This document shows, one piece after another, positions 20,828-29,024 of a stretch of 49,001 nt of DNA. The position numbers were made by a program, and so were the translations under genes. Origin of the DNA: Acidovorax sp. CF316. GTDB lineage: Bacteria; Pseudomonadota; Gammaproteobacteria; Burkholderiales; Burkholderiaceae_C. The notes beneath the pieces were generated by a model that saw only the letters and a program-made list of their open reading frames with translations, did not search any database and was not told where the DNA came from. Every line of letters starts with the position of its first letter. Position 1 is the first letter of the stretch. Where the stretch lies: contig NZ_AKJX01000275.1 in assembly GCF_000276605.1 (NCBI RefSeq), positions 1-49,001 on the forward strand. The letters are read 5' to 3'.

Positions 20828-22795
20828 ATGAAGCTGACAAAAGTTCGCGTCCAAAACTATCGGTCCGTCGAGGACAGCGGGGAATTTGAGATCGGCGACC
20901 TCACGTGCCTTGTCGGCAAGAATGAGGCGGGCAAGACGGCGCTGCTGAGCGCGATGCGCGGCTTGAAGCCTTCGCAGCCTTTTGAATTCGATGAGCCCAT
21001 CGACTACCCCCGGCGCTTCTCAACTCGATTTGATGACCGCCATGAAGATGGAACGGCAGAGGTGATCCGAACATGGTGGCGACTTGAAGCTGCTGACATC
21101 GCCGCAGTAGAAAGGCGCTTTGGGGCAGGCGTGTTGAAGGGTGACACGTTCCAAGCCCACTTTGGATTTCGATACGATGACGACAACCGAATCTGGGTGA
21201 TAGAGATCGACAGCGCCAAGGTGCTAGAAAACATGCTGACCAAACATGCACTCGACGCGCCAGAGCGAAACGTCCTGCATGGCGTGGTGGATGGACCAGC
21301 AGCAGATAAGGCATTGACGGGCTTGGCCGAGCGAACGCCAAAGCAGGAGGCGCTTCTGCAGGACATCAAGAAGTGCAGGGATTCCAGCTTCTCCAAGGGC
21401 GTGATCGATGTTTTGTCAGCAAGGCAGCCCAAGTTCTTCTTCACCTCCCACTTCGAGCGCATGTCGGGCATGGTCTCTATTCAGAAGCTCCAGCAGGACA
21501 AGCAAAACAAGACGGTTTCAGTCGGCGACCAGATTTTCCTAGCGTTCTTGGAATATGCGGGAACGACGCTTGAGGAGCTGCTTGAAGCCGACCGCCGGGA
21601 GACCTTGAAGGCCACTTGCGAGGCGGCGAGCAACGAGATCACCGAGGAAATCTTCCAGTTCTGGAGCCAGAACAACGCATTGGAAGTGGTCATCGACATC
21701 GACAGTGGAAAGGCCAAGGACCCAGCTCCGTTCAACACGGGCACCGTGGCGGAAATTCGGATTAAAAACAACAATCACAAGGCGACGCTGCCATTGTCCG
21801 AGCGCAGCGCGGGCTTTGTTTGGTTCTTCTCTTTCCTCGCCCAGTTCAAGCAGTTGAGAAAAACTCCGGGCAACGGCAATGCCATCATTTTGTTGGACGA
21901 ACCGGGCCTGACCCTGCACGGCAAGGCCCAAGGTGATTTGCTGCGCTACATCGTCGAGCGGCTGCTGCCGGATCACCAAGTCATCTTCACCACCCACTCG
22001 CCTTTCATGGTGCCGATGGACCGCCTCGCCGATGTTCGCATCGTGGAGGACGTGGTCATGGAGAAGCCAGGCAAGCGTCCGGAAGTTAAGGGGACAAAAG
22101 TTCGATCCGACGTGCTGGAGGTCAACGAAGACACGCTCTTCCCGCTCCAAGGCGCGTTGGGCTACGAGGTGACCCAATCGCTGTTCATCGGCGCCAACAC
22201 TTGGTTGGTAGAAGGCCCGTCGGACATCCTCTATCTGCAGGTTTTGTCGCAAGCATTGACCAAGCGCCGTCGCGTTGGGCTCGACCCGAAGTGGACGTTG
22301 TGCCCCTCGGGCGGCATCGACAAAATCGCTCCGTTCGTGAGGCTGTTCGGCGGCAATAGGATCAACATCGCGGTGCTCTCGGACATCGCCAATGGGGACA
22401 AAACCAAGATCGAAAACTTGAAGAAGGCTGACATCCTGAAAGCTGGACATTTCTACACATGTGCGGACTTCACAAGCCAGACCGAGTCGGATGTAGAGGA
22501 TCTGTTCGATGCCGACCTCTTCGTCGAGATGCTCAATGGAGCCTACAAGCCGCCAGCGGCCAATGCGGTGACGAAGGATGCGTTGATGGCGGCGGCGCCA
22601 ACCTCGCGCATTGTCAAGAAGGCGGAAGCACTGTTCAAGCTGATGCCCGCGACGGTCGCCGAGTTCGACCACTTTGGTGCGTCTCGTTGGCTCTTGGAAA
22701 GCCCGTCTGTGTTGGACGCAGATACGCCCGCGGTTCGGGCGACGCTCGACCGATTCGAGGAAGTCTTCAAAGCCTTCAATCAGCTGCTGGACTAG
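20828..22795 (+). CDS. OLD-family ATPase with TOPRIM nuclease domain
   Basis: 655 aa from the ATG at 20828, with AGGGGAGGG upstream. It is an ABC-type ATPase with a C-terminal TOPRIM nuclease, as in the phage P2 OLD protein. Walker A is at 30-37 (GKNEAGKT), a signature-like LSERSAGF and Walker B (IILLDEP) follow, then the H-loop (FTTHSPFMV). The TOPRIM part has E462 (VEGPSD) and D519/D524 (LSDIANGD). No UvrD-like helicase follows, so this is a stand-alone (class 1) OLD rather than a Gabija GajA. The 19-bp gap to hsdR makes co-transcription with the restriction operon very likely. It is the last gene before the attachment site, a usual place for recently acquired cargo. Confidence 0.9.
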   Translation: MKLTKVRVQNYRSVEDSGEFEIGDLTCLVGKNEAGKTALLSAMRGLKPSQPFEFDEPIDYPRRFSTRFDDRHEDGTAEVIRTWWRLEAADIAAVERRFGAGVLKGDTFQAHFGFRYDDDNRIWVIEIDSAKVLENMLTKHALDAPERNVLHGVVDGPAADKALTGLAERTPKQEALLQDIKKCRDSSFSKGVIDVLSARQPKFFFTSHFERMSGMVSIQKLQQDKQNKTVSVGDQIFLAFLEYAGTTLEELLEADRRETLKATCEAASNEITEEIFQFWSQNNALEVVIDIDSGKAKDPAPFNTGTVAEIRIKNNNHKATLPLSERSAGFVWFFSFLAQFKQLRKTPGNGNAIILLDEPGLTLHGKAQGDLLRYIVERLLPDHQVIFTTHSPFMVPMDRLADVRIVEDVVMEKPGKRPEVKGTKVRSDVLEVNEDTLFPLQGALGYEVTQSLFIGANTWLVEGPSDILYLQVLSQALTKRRRVGLDPKWTLCPSGGIDKIAPFVRLFGGNRINIAVLSDIANGDKTKIENLKKADILKAGHFYTCADFTSQTESDVEDLFDADLFVEMLNGAYKPPAANAVTKDALMAAAPTSRIVKKAEALFKLMPATVAEFDHFGASRWLLESPSVLDADTPAVRATLDRFEEVFKAFNQLLD

Positions 22796-23002
22796 GATTG
22801 CGGTACATGTCGAGTAGGCTCAAGCCATGGCTCGACGGTCGCCGGATGGGAGGAGTATCAAAAGCCTTCGACTAACAGAAAGCCTCTCCAGTTGGGGGCA
22901 ATCCTGGGGACACCGCCGGGGCAGCGGGGGTAGCGGAGGGGCATCTCCCTAGGACGGGCGGTTGAGAAGTGCCCCGGAAAACCCCTTGATACCCCCCATT
23001 CC

Positions 23003-23027
23003 GGTTCGAGCCCCATCAGCCACCCCA
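23003..23027 (+). other. attR-like site: 3' remnant of tRNA-His
   Basis: GGTTCGAGCCCCATCAGCCA then CCCCA equals the last 25 nt of a bacterial tRNA-His: T-loop TTCGAGC, T-stem 3' strand CCCAT, acceptor strand CAGCCAC, discriminator C73 (diagnostic of tRNA-His) and encoded CCA. The 5' T-stem strand is missing: the upstream bases (ATTCC) cannot pair with CCCAT. It is therefore a remnant, not a gene. This is what an island inserted into the 3' end of a tRNA gene leaves at its far end. The intact tRNA-His and left junction should lie before window position 1, on the plus strand. Confidence 0.88.
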
Positions 23028-23035
23028 GATAAAAC

Positions 23036-23073
23036 AAACCCGCCAGTGCTGCGAAGCGCTGGCGGGTTTTGTC
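23036..23073 (+). terminator. Rho-independent terminator, probably of the tRNA-His gene
   Basis: AAACCCGCCAG (23036-23046) pairs with CTGGCGGGTTT (23059-23069), extended inward by a few pairs around a GCGA-type loop, followed by TGTCTTT. It lies 9 bp after the CCA of the tRNA remnant. It is thus probably the original tRNA terminator, now separated from its gene by the island. Confidence 0.85.
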
Positions 23074-23166
23074 TTTGGGCGCCGCCCGCAAGCAAGCTGC
23101 GCATGCCCAGGGCCGCCGCCGCGCCTGCCGCCGTACGGTCAGGCGCTGGGCGCCAGGTGCCTGTCG

Positions 23167-23988
23167 TCAGCCCAATCTTGGCGGTGCTGCCCGGGTTCTT
23201 TCCGCATCGAGCCGGCCCAGGCGCAGCTGCAGCGCCTCGTGGTCGGCGGGTGTGAGGTCCATGAAGCTGCAGCCGAAATGCAGCTGCTCGCCCGCCAGGA
23301 ACGAGCGGAAAGCACGGCGCGAGCGCACTTCGAGGTCCACCACCAGGGGGCTGGCGCCGTGGCCCAGTTCCACGCGCACGCGCCGCAGCTGCTGGCTGGG
23401 CATGAGCAGGCGGCCTTCGTGCGCCGAGGAGCGCAGGCCGAGGCCGCCGATGGACACGTCGTCCACGCCCATGGAGAAGCTCTCGCCGTACAGCATGAAC
23501 TCGGCGCGAAAGGGCTGGCCGAGTGGGGTCTCCAGGCGCGGAAAGCGGCGCCGCTGCAGGTGCACGATCTGGTCCGGAAGCGCGGCCACCAGCTGCAGCG
23601 GGGCACCGGGTGCGGCGTCGGCCCAGCGGCCACTGGCACGGAACTGCAGCGCAATGCCCAGGGGCATGGAGACCAGCAGCACGGAGCCCGGCTCCGGCTG
23701 GGGAGCAAGCGCACCCTTGACCTCGATCAGGAGTTCGCCGGCCTGGGGCCGCACCTCGGTGATGCGGCCGGACAGGAAGGCTTCGCCCGCAGAGGGGTAC
23801 AAGCACACCAGATCCCCGTCATCGGCCAGGGCCTGCAGTGCCATGGCGATGTAGTGCGGGTCGGTGACGCGAAAGGGCCGGGTGTCCACATCGGCACCAA
23901 TCGGTGCGATCACCGGCAGGGCCGATTCGGCGCGGGGCAGGGGGGCGGGATTTTTCTTGAGGAATGGAAGCATGTCTGCCATGTTCAT
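23167..23988 (-). CDS. PilZ-domain protein, YcgR-like flagellar brake
   Basis: 273 aa from the ATG at 23988 (ATG 23982 is close). YcgR proteins bind cyclic di-GMP and slow the flagellar motor. The N-terminal ~130 residues match the YcgR/PilZN beta-barrel domain (DPHYIAMALQALADDGDLV). The C-terminal PilZ domain has the RxxxR ligand motif (RRRFPRLETPLG) and DVSIGGLGLR (D/NxSxxG). It is the first chromosomal gene beyond the island and reads towards it. It appears intact. The high-GC codon use differs sharply from the island genes. Confidence 0.85.
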   Translation of the reverse strand: MNMADMLPFLKKNPAPLPRAESALPVIAPIGADVDTRPFRVTDPHYIAMALQALADDGDLVCLYPSAGEAFLSGRITEVRPQAGELLIEVKGALAPQPEPGSVLLVSMPLGIALQFRASGRWADAAPGAPLQLVAALPDQIVHLQRRRFPRLETPLGQPFRAEFMLYGESFSMGVDDVSIGGLGLRSSAHEGRLLMPSQQLRRVRVELGHGASPLVVDLEVRSRRAFRSFLAGEQLHFGCSFMDLTPADHEALQLRLGRLDAERTRAAPPRLG

Positions 23989-24173
23989 GTGGGGCCATGA
24001 CACAGGCTGGTCGTCGGGCAGGCGGGCTGCGGGCGCCGCCTGCGCCGCGCAAGCCGGCGTGCGAGGATGATAGCCGCATCCACCCGCGCTGCCCGCGCCA
24101 GCCACCTTTTCGGGTCATGGCGCCGCCGCGGGCCGGGTGCTAGAGTGCTCCTCATCCGAGGGGCGAGCCCCTC

Positions 24174-24542
24174 ATGGGGGTGAGGGGCGTGAACACGAGG
24201 ATGGTCGTCTGCACGGTGGTGGCGCTGGGCTTCGCGGTGGTGGCCGGGGGCAGTGCGCTCTACCACTACGCGGTGGTCCTGCCCGCCGAGCAGGCGCACC
24301 TGGACACCCTGGACGCCCAGCAGCGCGCCGAAGTCCATGCCCGCGAGGTGGACCGCACCGTCAGCTATGCGCGCTGCCTCGAGGCCGTGGGCTCGGGTGC
24401 CCGGGCCCGCAAGGCGGACCACTGCCAAAAGCTCGGGCAGGCCACGGGCTGCGAGCTGCCCCAGGATGCGGAGACGGCCCTGGGCCGGCAGCGCGAGCGC
24501 GGCGAGGTGCAGTGCTTCAACGAGGCGAAGATCGGCTTGTAG
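24174..24542 (+). CDS. Small membrane-anchored hypothetical protein
   Basis: 122 aa from the ATG at 24174; GTG 24189 and ATG 24201 are alternatives. One N-terminal transmembrane helix (MVVCTVVALGFAVVAGGSAL) is followed by a periplasmic helical domain with four cysteines (ARCLEA, DHCQKL, TGCELP, VQCFNE), probably forming two disulfides. No family is recognised. A GAGGGGC/GCCCCTC hairpin precedes the ATG at 24174. Confidence 0.6.
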   Translation: MGVRGVNTRMVVCTVVALGFAVVAGGSALYHYAVVLPAEQAHLDTLDAQQRAEVHAREVDRTVSYARCLEAVGSGARARKADHCQKLGQATGCELPQDAETALGRQRERGEVQCFNEAKIGL

Positions 24543-24560
24543 CGGTAATGGGCGGCCGGA

Positions 24561-24911
24561 TCAGGCCCCCTGCAGCCGCAGCCCCCACTGCTGCGTCCAC
24601 GGCGCGGCCATGGACAGCACCATCATCACCCAGGCCACGGCGGCAAAGCGCCCGGGCCAGGCGGCGGGCGAGCGCCCCTGGCGCAGGGCTGCATGCAGCG
24701 CGCAGGCGGACAGCGCGAACGCCATGGGGATGGCCCAGGCCGAGACCCAGGCCAGCACGGGCTGGCGGTCGTCGAAGATGGCCGGGTGGGCCAGGGCGAA
24801 GACCATGAGGCAGGCGATCTGGACGGCGGGCTGGCGCAGGTAGCTGGTAACCACCGTGGTGGCGTGGAGGCTGGCGATGGCCTGGGTGGCGGCTGCGGGC
24901 TTGCTGTGCAT
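24561..24911 (-). CDS. Small integral membrane protein
   Basis: 116 aa from the ATG at 24911, with GAGGAG upstream; the longer frame to 25373 is not convincing. Three or four transmembrane helices are visible (IACLMVFALAHPAIF, LAWVSAWAIPMAFALSA, FAAVAWVMMVLSMA). It converges with the preceding gene. The function is unknown. Confidence 0.65.
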   Translation of the reverse strand: MHSKPAAATQAIASLHATTVVTSYLRQPAVQIACLMVFALAHPAIFDDRQPVLAWVSAWAIPMAFALSACALHAALRQGRSPAAWPGRFAAVAWVMMVLSMAAPWTQQWGLRLQGA

Positions 24912-25118
24912 GGATCGGGGCTCCTCGGCGCAATGTAGCAGCGGCGCAGGCGCAAACGCCCGTTCGGGCGGCGTTTGTGGCGAACGGACACGTCGGTTAC
25001 ATCTTGCCCCCGGGGTCGGGCCGTGGACGATTTGGCATCTGTCCTGGACGCTTGGCGCACCCCGGCGGCGGCGGGCTGGCGACACTGGGGTTCCCTGAAC
25101 CCACCCCCTGTTTGCACC

Positions 25119-25382
25119 ATGCAGATCTCCGTTTACGACACCTATGTGCAGCGCCCCGACGGGCTGCGCATGCATTTCGACATCCTCGTTCCCGCCAGCG
25201 TCGGCGACCATGAACAGGTGCTGCAGTACGGGCGGCGCTACCTGGCGGCAAAAGGCTTGGCGGCCAGCGACCTGAAGGCCGAGAAGTGCAGCTTTTGCCA
25301 CATGCAATCGGCCAGCCCGGCGGTCGAGCAGGAGATCGAATCCATCGGCTTTGCGATCCTGGAGTTGGAGCACTGCGGCTGA
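25119..25382 (+). CDS. DUF2024 family protein
   Basis: 87 aa from the ATG at 25119. The sequence MQISVYDTYVQRPDGLRMHFDILVP followed by a CxxC-like SFCH and an EIESIGFAILEL end matches the small cytosolic DUF2024 family, of unknown function. The frame upstream of this ATG is open, but the family begins exactly here. It stands alone. Confidence 0.85.
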   Translation: MQISVYDTYVQRPDGLRMHFDILVPASVGDHEQVLQYGRRYLAAKGLAASDLKAEKCSFCHMQSASPAVEQEIESIGFAILELEHCG

Positions 25383-25449
25383 TCGATCGCCTGCTGCCGC
25401 CCCTTGCGATACCCGTGGAGGCGTTGGGGCGAAACTCCGTGGACGGCTT

Positions 25450-25482
25450 TATATACCAATGGTAAGTTACCATGGGTATATA
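25450..25482. promoter_or_regulatory. Double palindromic operator for the oxidoreductase/TetR operon
   Basis: A near-perfect 33-bp palindrome: 16-bp arms (25450-25465 and 25467-25482) with one mismatch around a central G. It contains two copies of TACC-N3-GGTA, at 25454-25464 and 25468-25478, 14 bp apart. It lies 21 bp before the oxidoreductase start. The TetR gene is second in the same operon, so autoregulation with two TetR dimers bound is the simplest reading. Confidence 0.85.
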
Positions 25483-25503
25483 GCAATCCAATGGAGTTTC
25501 ACC

Positions 25504-26112
25504 ATGCACGCACTCATCGTCGTCGCGCACCCCCATCCCGCTTCCCTGACCCATGCCGTGGCCGCCCAGGTGGCGCAGGGCGTTGCCAGCGCGGGCTTGC
25601 CCGGCCCGCAGCACACCACGGAGATCGCCGACCTGGCGGCCGAGGGGTTCGACCCGCGCTTCACCGCTGCCGACCTGGCGCTGCACTTGAAGCAGGCCCC
25701 GGCGCCCGCCGACGTGGCGGCCGAGCAGCTGCGGCTGGACAAGGCCGATGCGCTGGTGCTGGTGTACCCCGTGTACTGGTGGTCCTTTCCGGCACTGCTC
25801 AAGGGCTGGATCGACCGGGTCCTGACCCAGGGTTATGCCTATGAGGAAGGGGAGGATGGCCAGCTCACCAAGAAGCTCGGCCATCTGCAGGTGCACCTGT
25901 TGGGCATCGGCGGGGCCGGTGGCGGCACCTACGAGCGGCACGGCTATGCGGGCGCGATGGCCACCCAGATCGATCACGGCATCTTCGGCTACTGTGGCGC
26001 GCGCGTGGCCAGCTCCAGGCTGCTGCTACAGTCGCACGACAAGGAGTTCGCGGCCTCGCACCTCACGGCCGCGCAGGCGCTGGGCCGCAGCCTGTTCGCC
26101 CCATCTCCGTAA
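25504..26112 (+). CDS. Flavodoxin-fold NAD(P)H oxidoreductase (quinone reductase type)
   Basis: 202 aa from the ATG at 25504. It is a member of the NQO1/MdaB-type Flavodoxin_2 family, which reduces quinones or similar electrophiles with NAD(P)H using a bound flavin. The visible motifs are the N-terminal strand MHALIVVAHPHPAS, the flavin/pyridine-binding VYPVYWWSFPALLKGWIDRV, and GIGGAGGGTYERHGY. The TetR gene lies 14 bp downstream. The pair looks like an inducible detoxification unit for a quinone or other electrophile, which is inferred. Confidence 0.9.
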   Translation: MHALIVVAHPHPASLTHAVAAQVAQGVASAGLPGPQHTTEIADLAAEGFDPRFTAADLALHLKQAPAPADVAAEQLRLDKADALVLVYPVYWWSFPALLKGWIDRVLTQGYAYEEGEDGQLTKKLGHLQVHLLGIGGAGGGTYERHGYAGAMATQIDHGIFGYCGARVASSRLLLQSHDKEFAASHLTAAQALGRSLFAPSP

Positions 26113-26126
26113 GTTCCCTGGAGCCC

Positions 26127-26744
26127 ATGCCCCGCACGCCGCCTGCCGCCCCGCCGCCCGAGCCCGCACCCCGCCGCCGCATGGCGCGGCACGAGCGCGC
26201 GCGCCAGCTGCTCGATGTGGCCTGGGCGCTGCTGCGTGCCGAGGGCGCCGATGCGCTCAGCCTGGGCCGCCTGGCCGAGGAGGCCGGCGTGACCAAGCCC
26301 GTGGTGTACGACCACTTCGGCACGCGCGAGGGCTTGCTGGCCGCGCTGTACCAGGACTTCGATGTGCGCCAGACGGCGGTCATGGACGCCGCCATCGCCG
26401 CCGCGCGACCCACCCTCAAGGACAAGGCCGGTGCCATCGCCGCGGCCTATGTGCGCTGCGTGCTGACGCAGGGGCGCGAGATCCCGCAGGTGCTGGCCGC
26501 GCTGCAGGGCTCGCCCGAGATGGCGGCCGTCAAGCGCCAGTACCAGGAGGCCTTCATCGCCAGGTGCCTGGACATCCTGTCGCCGTTCGCAGGGGCCGGG
26601 GGGCTGGCGCGCGCCGGCATGTGGGCCGTGCTGGGCGCGGCCGATGCGCTGTCGGATGCCGCCGTGGGCGGTGACATCGGTGCCGAGGCGGCGCAGGCCG
26701 AGCTGTTCGAGACCATCGTGGCGATCGTCCGGCGCAGCCGGTGA
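26127..26744 (+). CDS. TetR-family transcriptional regulator
   Basis: 205 aa from the ATG at 26127. After a Pro-rich leader, residues about 20-65 form the TetR HTH (RLAEEAGVTKPVVYDHFGTREGLLAALY). The C-terminal ligand-binding half is Ala-rich and helical. It is in an operon with the oxidoreductase and is probably its repressor, acting at the palindrome at 25450-25482. Confidence 0.92.
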   Translation: MPRTPPAAPPPEPAPRRRMARHERARQLLDVAWALLRAEGADALSLGRLAEEAGVTKPVVYDHFGTREGLLAALYQDFDVRQTAVMDAAIAAARPTLKDKAGAIAAAYVRCVLTQGREIPQVLAALQGSPEMAAVKRQYQEAFIARCLDILSPFAGAGGLARAGMWAVLGAADALSDAAVGGDIGAEAAQAELFETIVAIVRRSR

Positions 26745-26795
26745 CAGATGGCGCTGGACGGCACGAGGGCGCGGCGGATCGGCTCGGTAGGGGTT

Positions 26796-26812
26796 CTCAC
26801 GATTGCTTCACG
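26796..26812 (+). promoter_or_regulatory. Response-regulator box (TCACG direct repeat), copy 1
   Basis: CTCACG-ATTGC-TTCACG: two half-sites 11 bp apart, the spacing used by tandem OmpR/PhoB-type dimers. It lies 157 bp before the response regulator start. The same sequence, with one base changed, occurs at 28962-28978 before the FAH gene. Confidence 0.75.
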
Positions 26813-26968
26813 CTCGCCGTGGCGTAATCTGCGATGGCTGCAGCCATCGACCGGGTGCAAGGGGGCAGACAACAAGGCAGGGTCCGCGCGCTGGATGGGA
26901 GCATCCCGCCAGGAGACCATCGGCAGGCATGCGGGGACGCGCACCCGGGTGATTCGGCAAGGGCACAT

Positions 26969-27676
26969 ATGGGCAATGAACGGGTGCTGCTGGTGGAGGA
27001 CAGCCGTGATCTGGCGGCGCTGGTGTACGAGGCGCTGGAGGATGCCGGCTTCGAGCCCGACCATGCGGCCGACGGCGAGGAAGCCCTCAGGCTGGCGCGC
27101 AGCGCATCGCCGCCCTACGACGCGGTGGTGCTGGACGTGGGCCTGCCGCGCATCAACGGCTTTGACGTGTGCGCGCGGCTGCGTGGCGAGGGCTTTCGCG
27201 CACCCATCCTCATGATGACCGCGCAGGGCTGCGCCGAGGACGTGGTGCGCGGGCTCGAAGGCGGATCGGACGACTACATCGTCAAGCCCTTCGAGATGCG
27301 GGTGCTGATCGCCCGCGTGCGCGCCGGCATCCGCCGCTACCTGTGCATGCCCGACCATGCGGGCGTGGTGCGCTCGCCTGCGCTCACGCTCGACCTCAAC
27401 CGCCACCAGGTCTCGGTGGCCCGCAGCGGCGGCCAGTTCACCATCACCCCGCTGCAGACCCGGCTGCTGGAGATGCTGCTGCGCCACGCGCCCCGCGTCG
27501 TCACGCGCCATGAGCTGGAGAAGGCCCTGTGGAGCGACGACGAGCGCCCCTCGGCCGACGCGCTGCGGGCGCACATCTACCAGTTGCGCCAGCTCATGGA
27601 CAAGGCCGGCGCCGGCGGCATGATCCAGACCCAGGGCAAGCGCGGCTACTGCATCGAGGCGCCGGCATGCGACTGA
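26969..27676 (+). CDS. OmpR/PhoB-type response regulator
   Basis: 235 aa from the ATG at 26969, with AAGGG upstream; the longer frame to 26834 is rejected. The receiver domain has the acidic pair E10/D11, the phosphoacceptor D56 (VVLDVGLP), T84 and K106 (IVKPFE). The C-terminal winged helix (about 135-232) is of the Trans_reg_C type (TPLQTRLLEMLLRH, DALRAHIYQLRQLMD). The gene overlaps the histidine kinase start by 10 bp. The repeated TCACG boxes upstream of this operon and of the FAH/ABC cluster suggest it regulates both. Confidence 0.95.
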   Translation: MGNERVLLVEDSRDLAALVYEALEDAGFEPDHAADGEEALRLARSASPPYDAVVLDVGLPRINGFDVCARLRGEGFRAPILMMTAQGCAEDVVRGLEGGSDDYIVKPFEMRVLIARVRAGIRRYLCMPDHAGVVRSPALTLDLNRHQVSVARSGGQFTITPLQTRLLEMLLRHAPRVVTRHELEKALWSDDERPSADALRAHIYQLRQLMDKAGAGGMIQTQGKRGYCIEAPACD

Positions 27677-28908
27677 AGGCGCGCACGCTCTTCACCCGCA
27701 TGTGGCACACGCTGGTCGGGCTGATGCTGGCCAGCTTCGTGGTCAACGCCGTGCTCGTCACCGCCACGCTGCAGCTGGGCAGCGAGGCCCAGACCGAGCG
27801 CCGCCTGGCGCGCATCGGCGAGTACTGGGCGGCCCAGGGGCCAGCCGCCGAGCCCGTGCAGATCGACCCCGTGACCTTCTTCTACCCGCGCTACGAGCTG
27901 CTGCCGCAGGAGATCCGGGCCATGCTGGCACCGGGTGAGCGCGGCATCTTCGAGCTCGGGCCGCGCGCGCGCGACTACTTCGTGCTGGCCCACCAGGAGG
28001 CCGCGGGCGAGCCCTTCTACGTGGTGGAGAACCACTCCGAGGTCAAGCCGCAGGAGACGCTGGAGTGGCAGGTGTTCTCGTGGTACGCCATGGGCATCAT
28101 CCCCTTCACCGGCCTGCTGCTGTGGCTGTGCGCGCGCGTGGCACGGCGCATTGCGGCGCCCATCGCGCAGATCGGCATGCAGGTCGATGCCCGGCCGCCG
28201 CAGAGCCTGGAACCCTTGCCGCTGCCCGAGGGCGCGCCGCACGAGTTGGCGGTGCTGGTGGGCCAGCTCAACAGTGCCTTCCAGCGCACGGCCGACGTGC
28301 TGGAGCGCGAGCGCAATTTTGCGCGCTTTGCCAGCCACGAGCTGCGCACGCCCGCGGCGGTGATGCAGGCCGTGCTCGAGCGCCTGGCCGACGGGGCGAG
28401 CGAACGCCAGCAGACCGCCCTGCAGCGCGGCGAGCGGGCACTGCGCGACATGAATGCCCTGATCGAGACCTTCCTGAAACTCTCGCTGGAAGCGGGGGGT
28501 GCGGGTGCCACGGCTGCTGCGCCCGTGGTGGTGGACCAGGCCTGGGTCACGGAGCTGTTCACGCACTTCTACGGGCCCGAGAAGGCCGGGCGGATCGCCG
28601 TGAACGAGCTCGCCCCGCTGCGCCTGGCGGCGCCCGAGACCGTGCTGCACGTGCTCGTCGGCAACCTGCTCAAGAACGCCGTGGCGCACGGCGGCGAGCC
28701 GCCCATCGCCGTCACGCTGAGCGCGACCGCCATCACCGTGGAGAACACGCTGGCGCCCGAGCCGCAGGAGGGCTTCGGCCTGGGCTGCCTGATCGCGCAG
28801 CGCATCTGCGATCGCTTCGGCTGGACCTTCGTGCTGCAGATCGGGCCGCAGTCCGCGCTGGCCCGCGTCACCGTGCCGGCGCTGCCGGTGCCCGCATCCC
28901 TGCGCTGA
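27667..28908 (+). CDS. Sensor histidine kinase
   Basis: 413 aa from the ATG at 27667, overlapping the response regulator. There are two transmembrane helices (about 12-36 and 139-160) with a ~100-residue periplasmic sensor between them. A HAMP-like linker follows, then HisKA with phospho-acceptor H224 (FASHELRTPAAV) and a HATPase_c with the N box (LVGNLLKNAVAHGG) and G2 box (GFGLGCLIAQRI). The ATPase domain is somewhat short. The sensed signal is unknown; a ligand related to the substrate of the neighbouring uptake cluster is plausible. Confidence 0.94.
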   Translation: MRLKARTLFTRMWHTLVGLMLASFVVNAVLVTATLQLGSEAQTERRLARIGEYWAAQGPAAEPVQIDPVTFFYPRYELLPQEIRAMLAPGERGIFELGPRARDYFVLAHQEAAGEPFYVVENHSEVKPQETLEWQVFSWYAMGIIPFTGLLLWLCARVARRIAAPIAQIGMQVDARPPQSLEPLPLPEGAPHELAVLVGQLNSAFQRTADVLERERNFARFASHELRTPAAVMQAVLERLADGASERQQTALQRGERALRDMNALIETFLKLSLEAGGAGATAAAPVVVDQAWVTELFTHFYGPEKAGRIAVNELAPLRLAAPETVLHVLVGNLLKNAVAHGGEPPIAVTLSATAITVENTLAPEPQEGFGLGCLIAQRICDRFGWTFVLQIGPQSALARVTVPALPVPASLR

Positions 28909-28961
28909 GCGCGCACCGGCGCCGGGCCCGCGCAAGGCCTGCAGGCAGCCCGCGTGCAGGG

Positions 28962-28978
28962 CTCACGGTTGCTTCACG
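28962..28978 (+). promoter_or_regulatory. Response-regulator box (TCACG direct repeat), copy 2
   Basis: CTCACG-GTTGC-TTCACG, identical to the site at 26796-26812 except for one spacer base. It lies 47 bp before the FAH gene start and 53 bp after the histidine kinase stop. It supports control of the uptake/catabolic cluster by the adjacent two-component system. Confidence 0.78.
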
Positions 28979-29024
28979 CACACGCTGCTGAAATCCACCC
29001 CTGTTTCAACATGAGGTGGATGCA

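Larger units (their letters stand above)
22796..23166. other. Right junction of the element and flanking chromosome
   Basis: No gene is seen. From 22,796 to 23,002 is the element's non-coding right end, with several G-runs and no clear terminator for the OLD gene. The tRNA-His remnant and a terminator follow, then about 95 bp of GC-rich DNA before the stop codon of the leftward PilZ gene. Confidence 0.7.

Noticed and set aside
20828..22795. Gabija GajA
   Set aside because: No UvrD-like GajB helicase follows; the gene is directly downstream of hsdR and ends at the island border, so a stand-alone OLD is the better call.
23003..23027. A functional tRNA gene
   Set aside because: Only the 3' 25 nt are present; the T-stem 5' strand and everything before it are missing.
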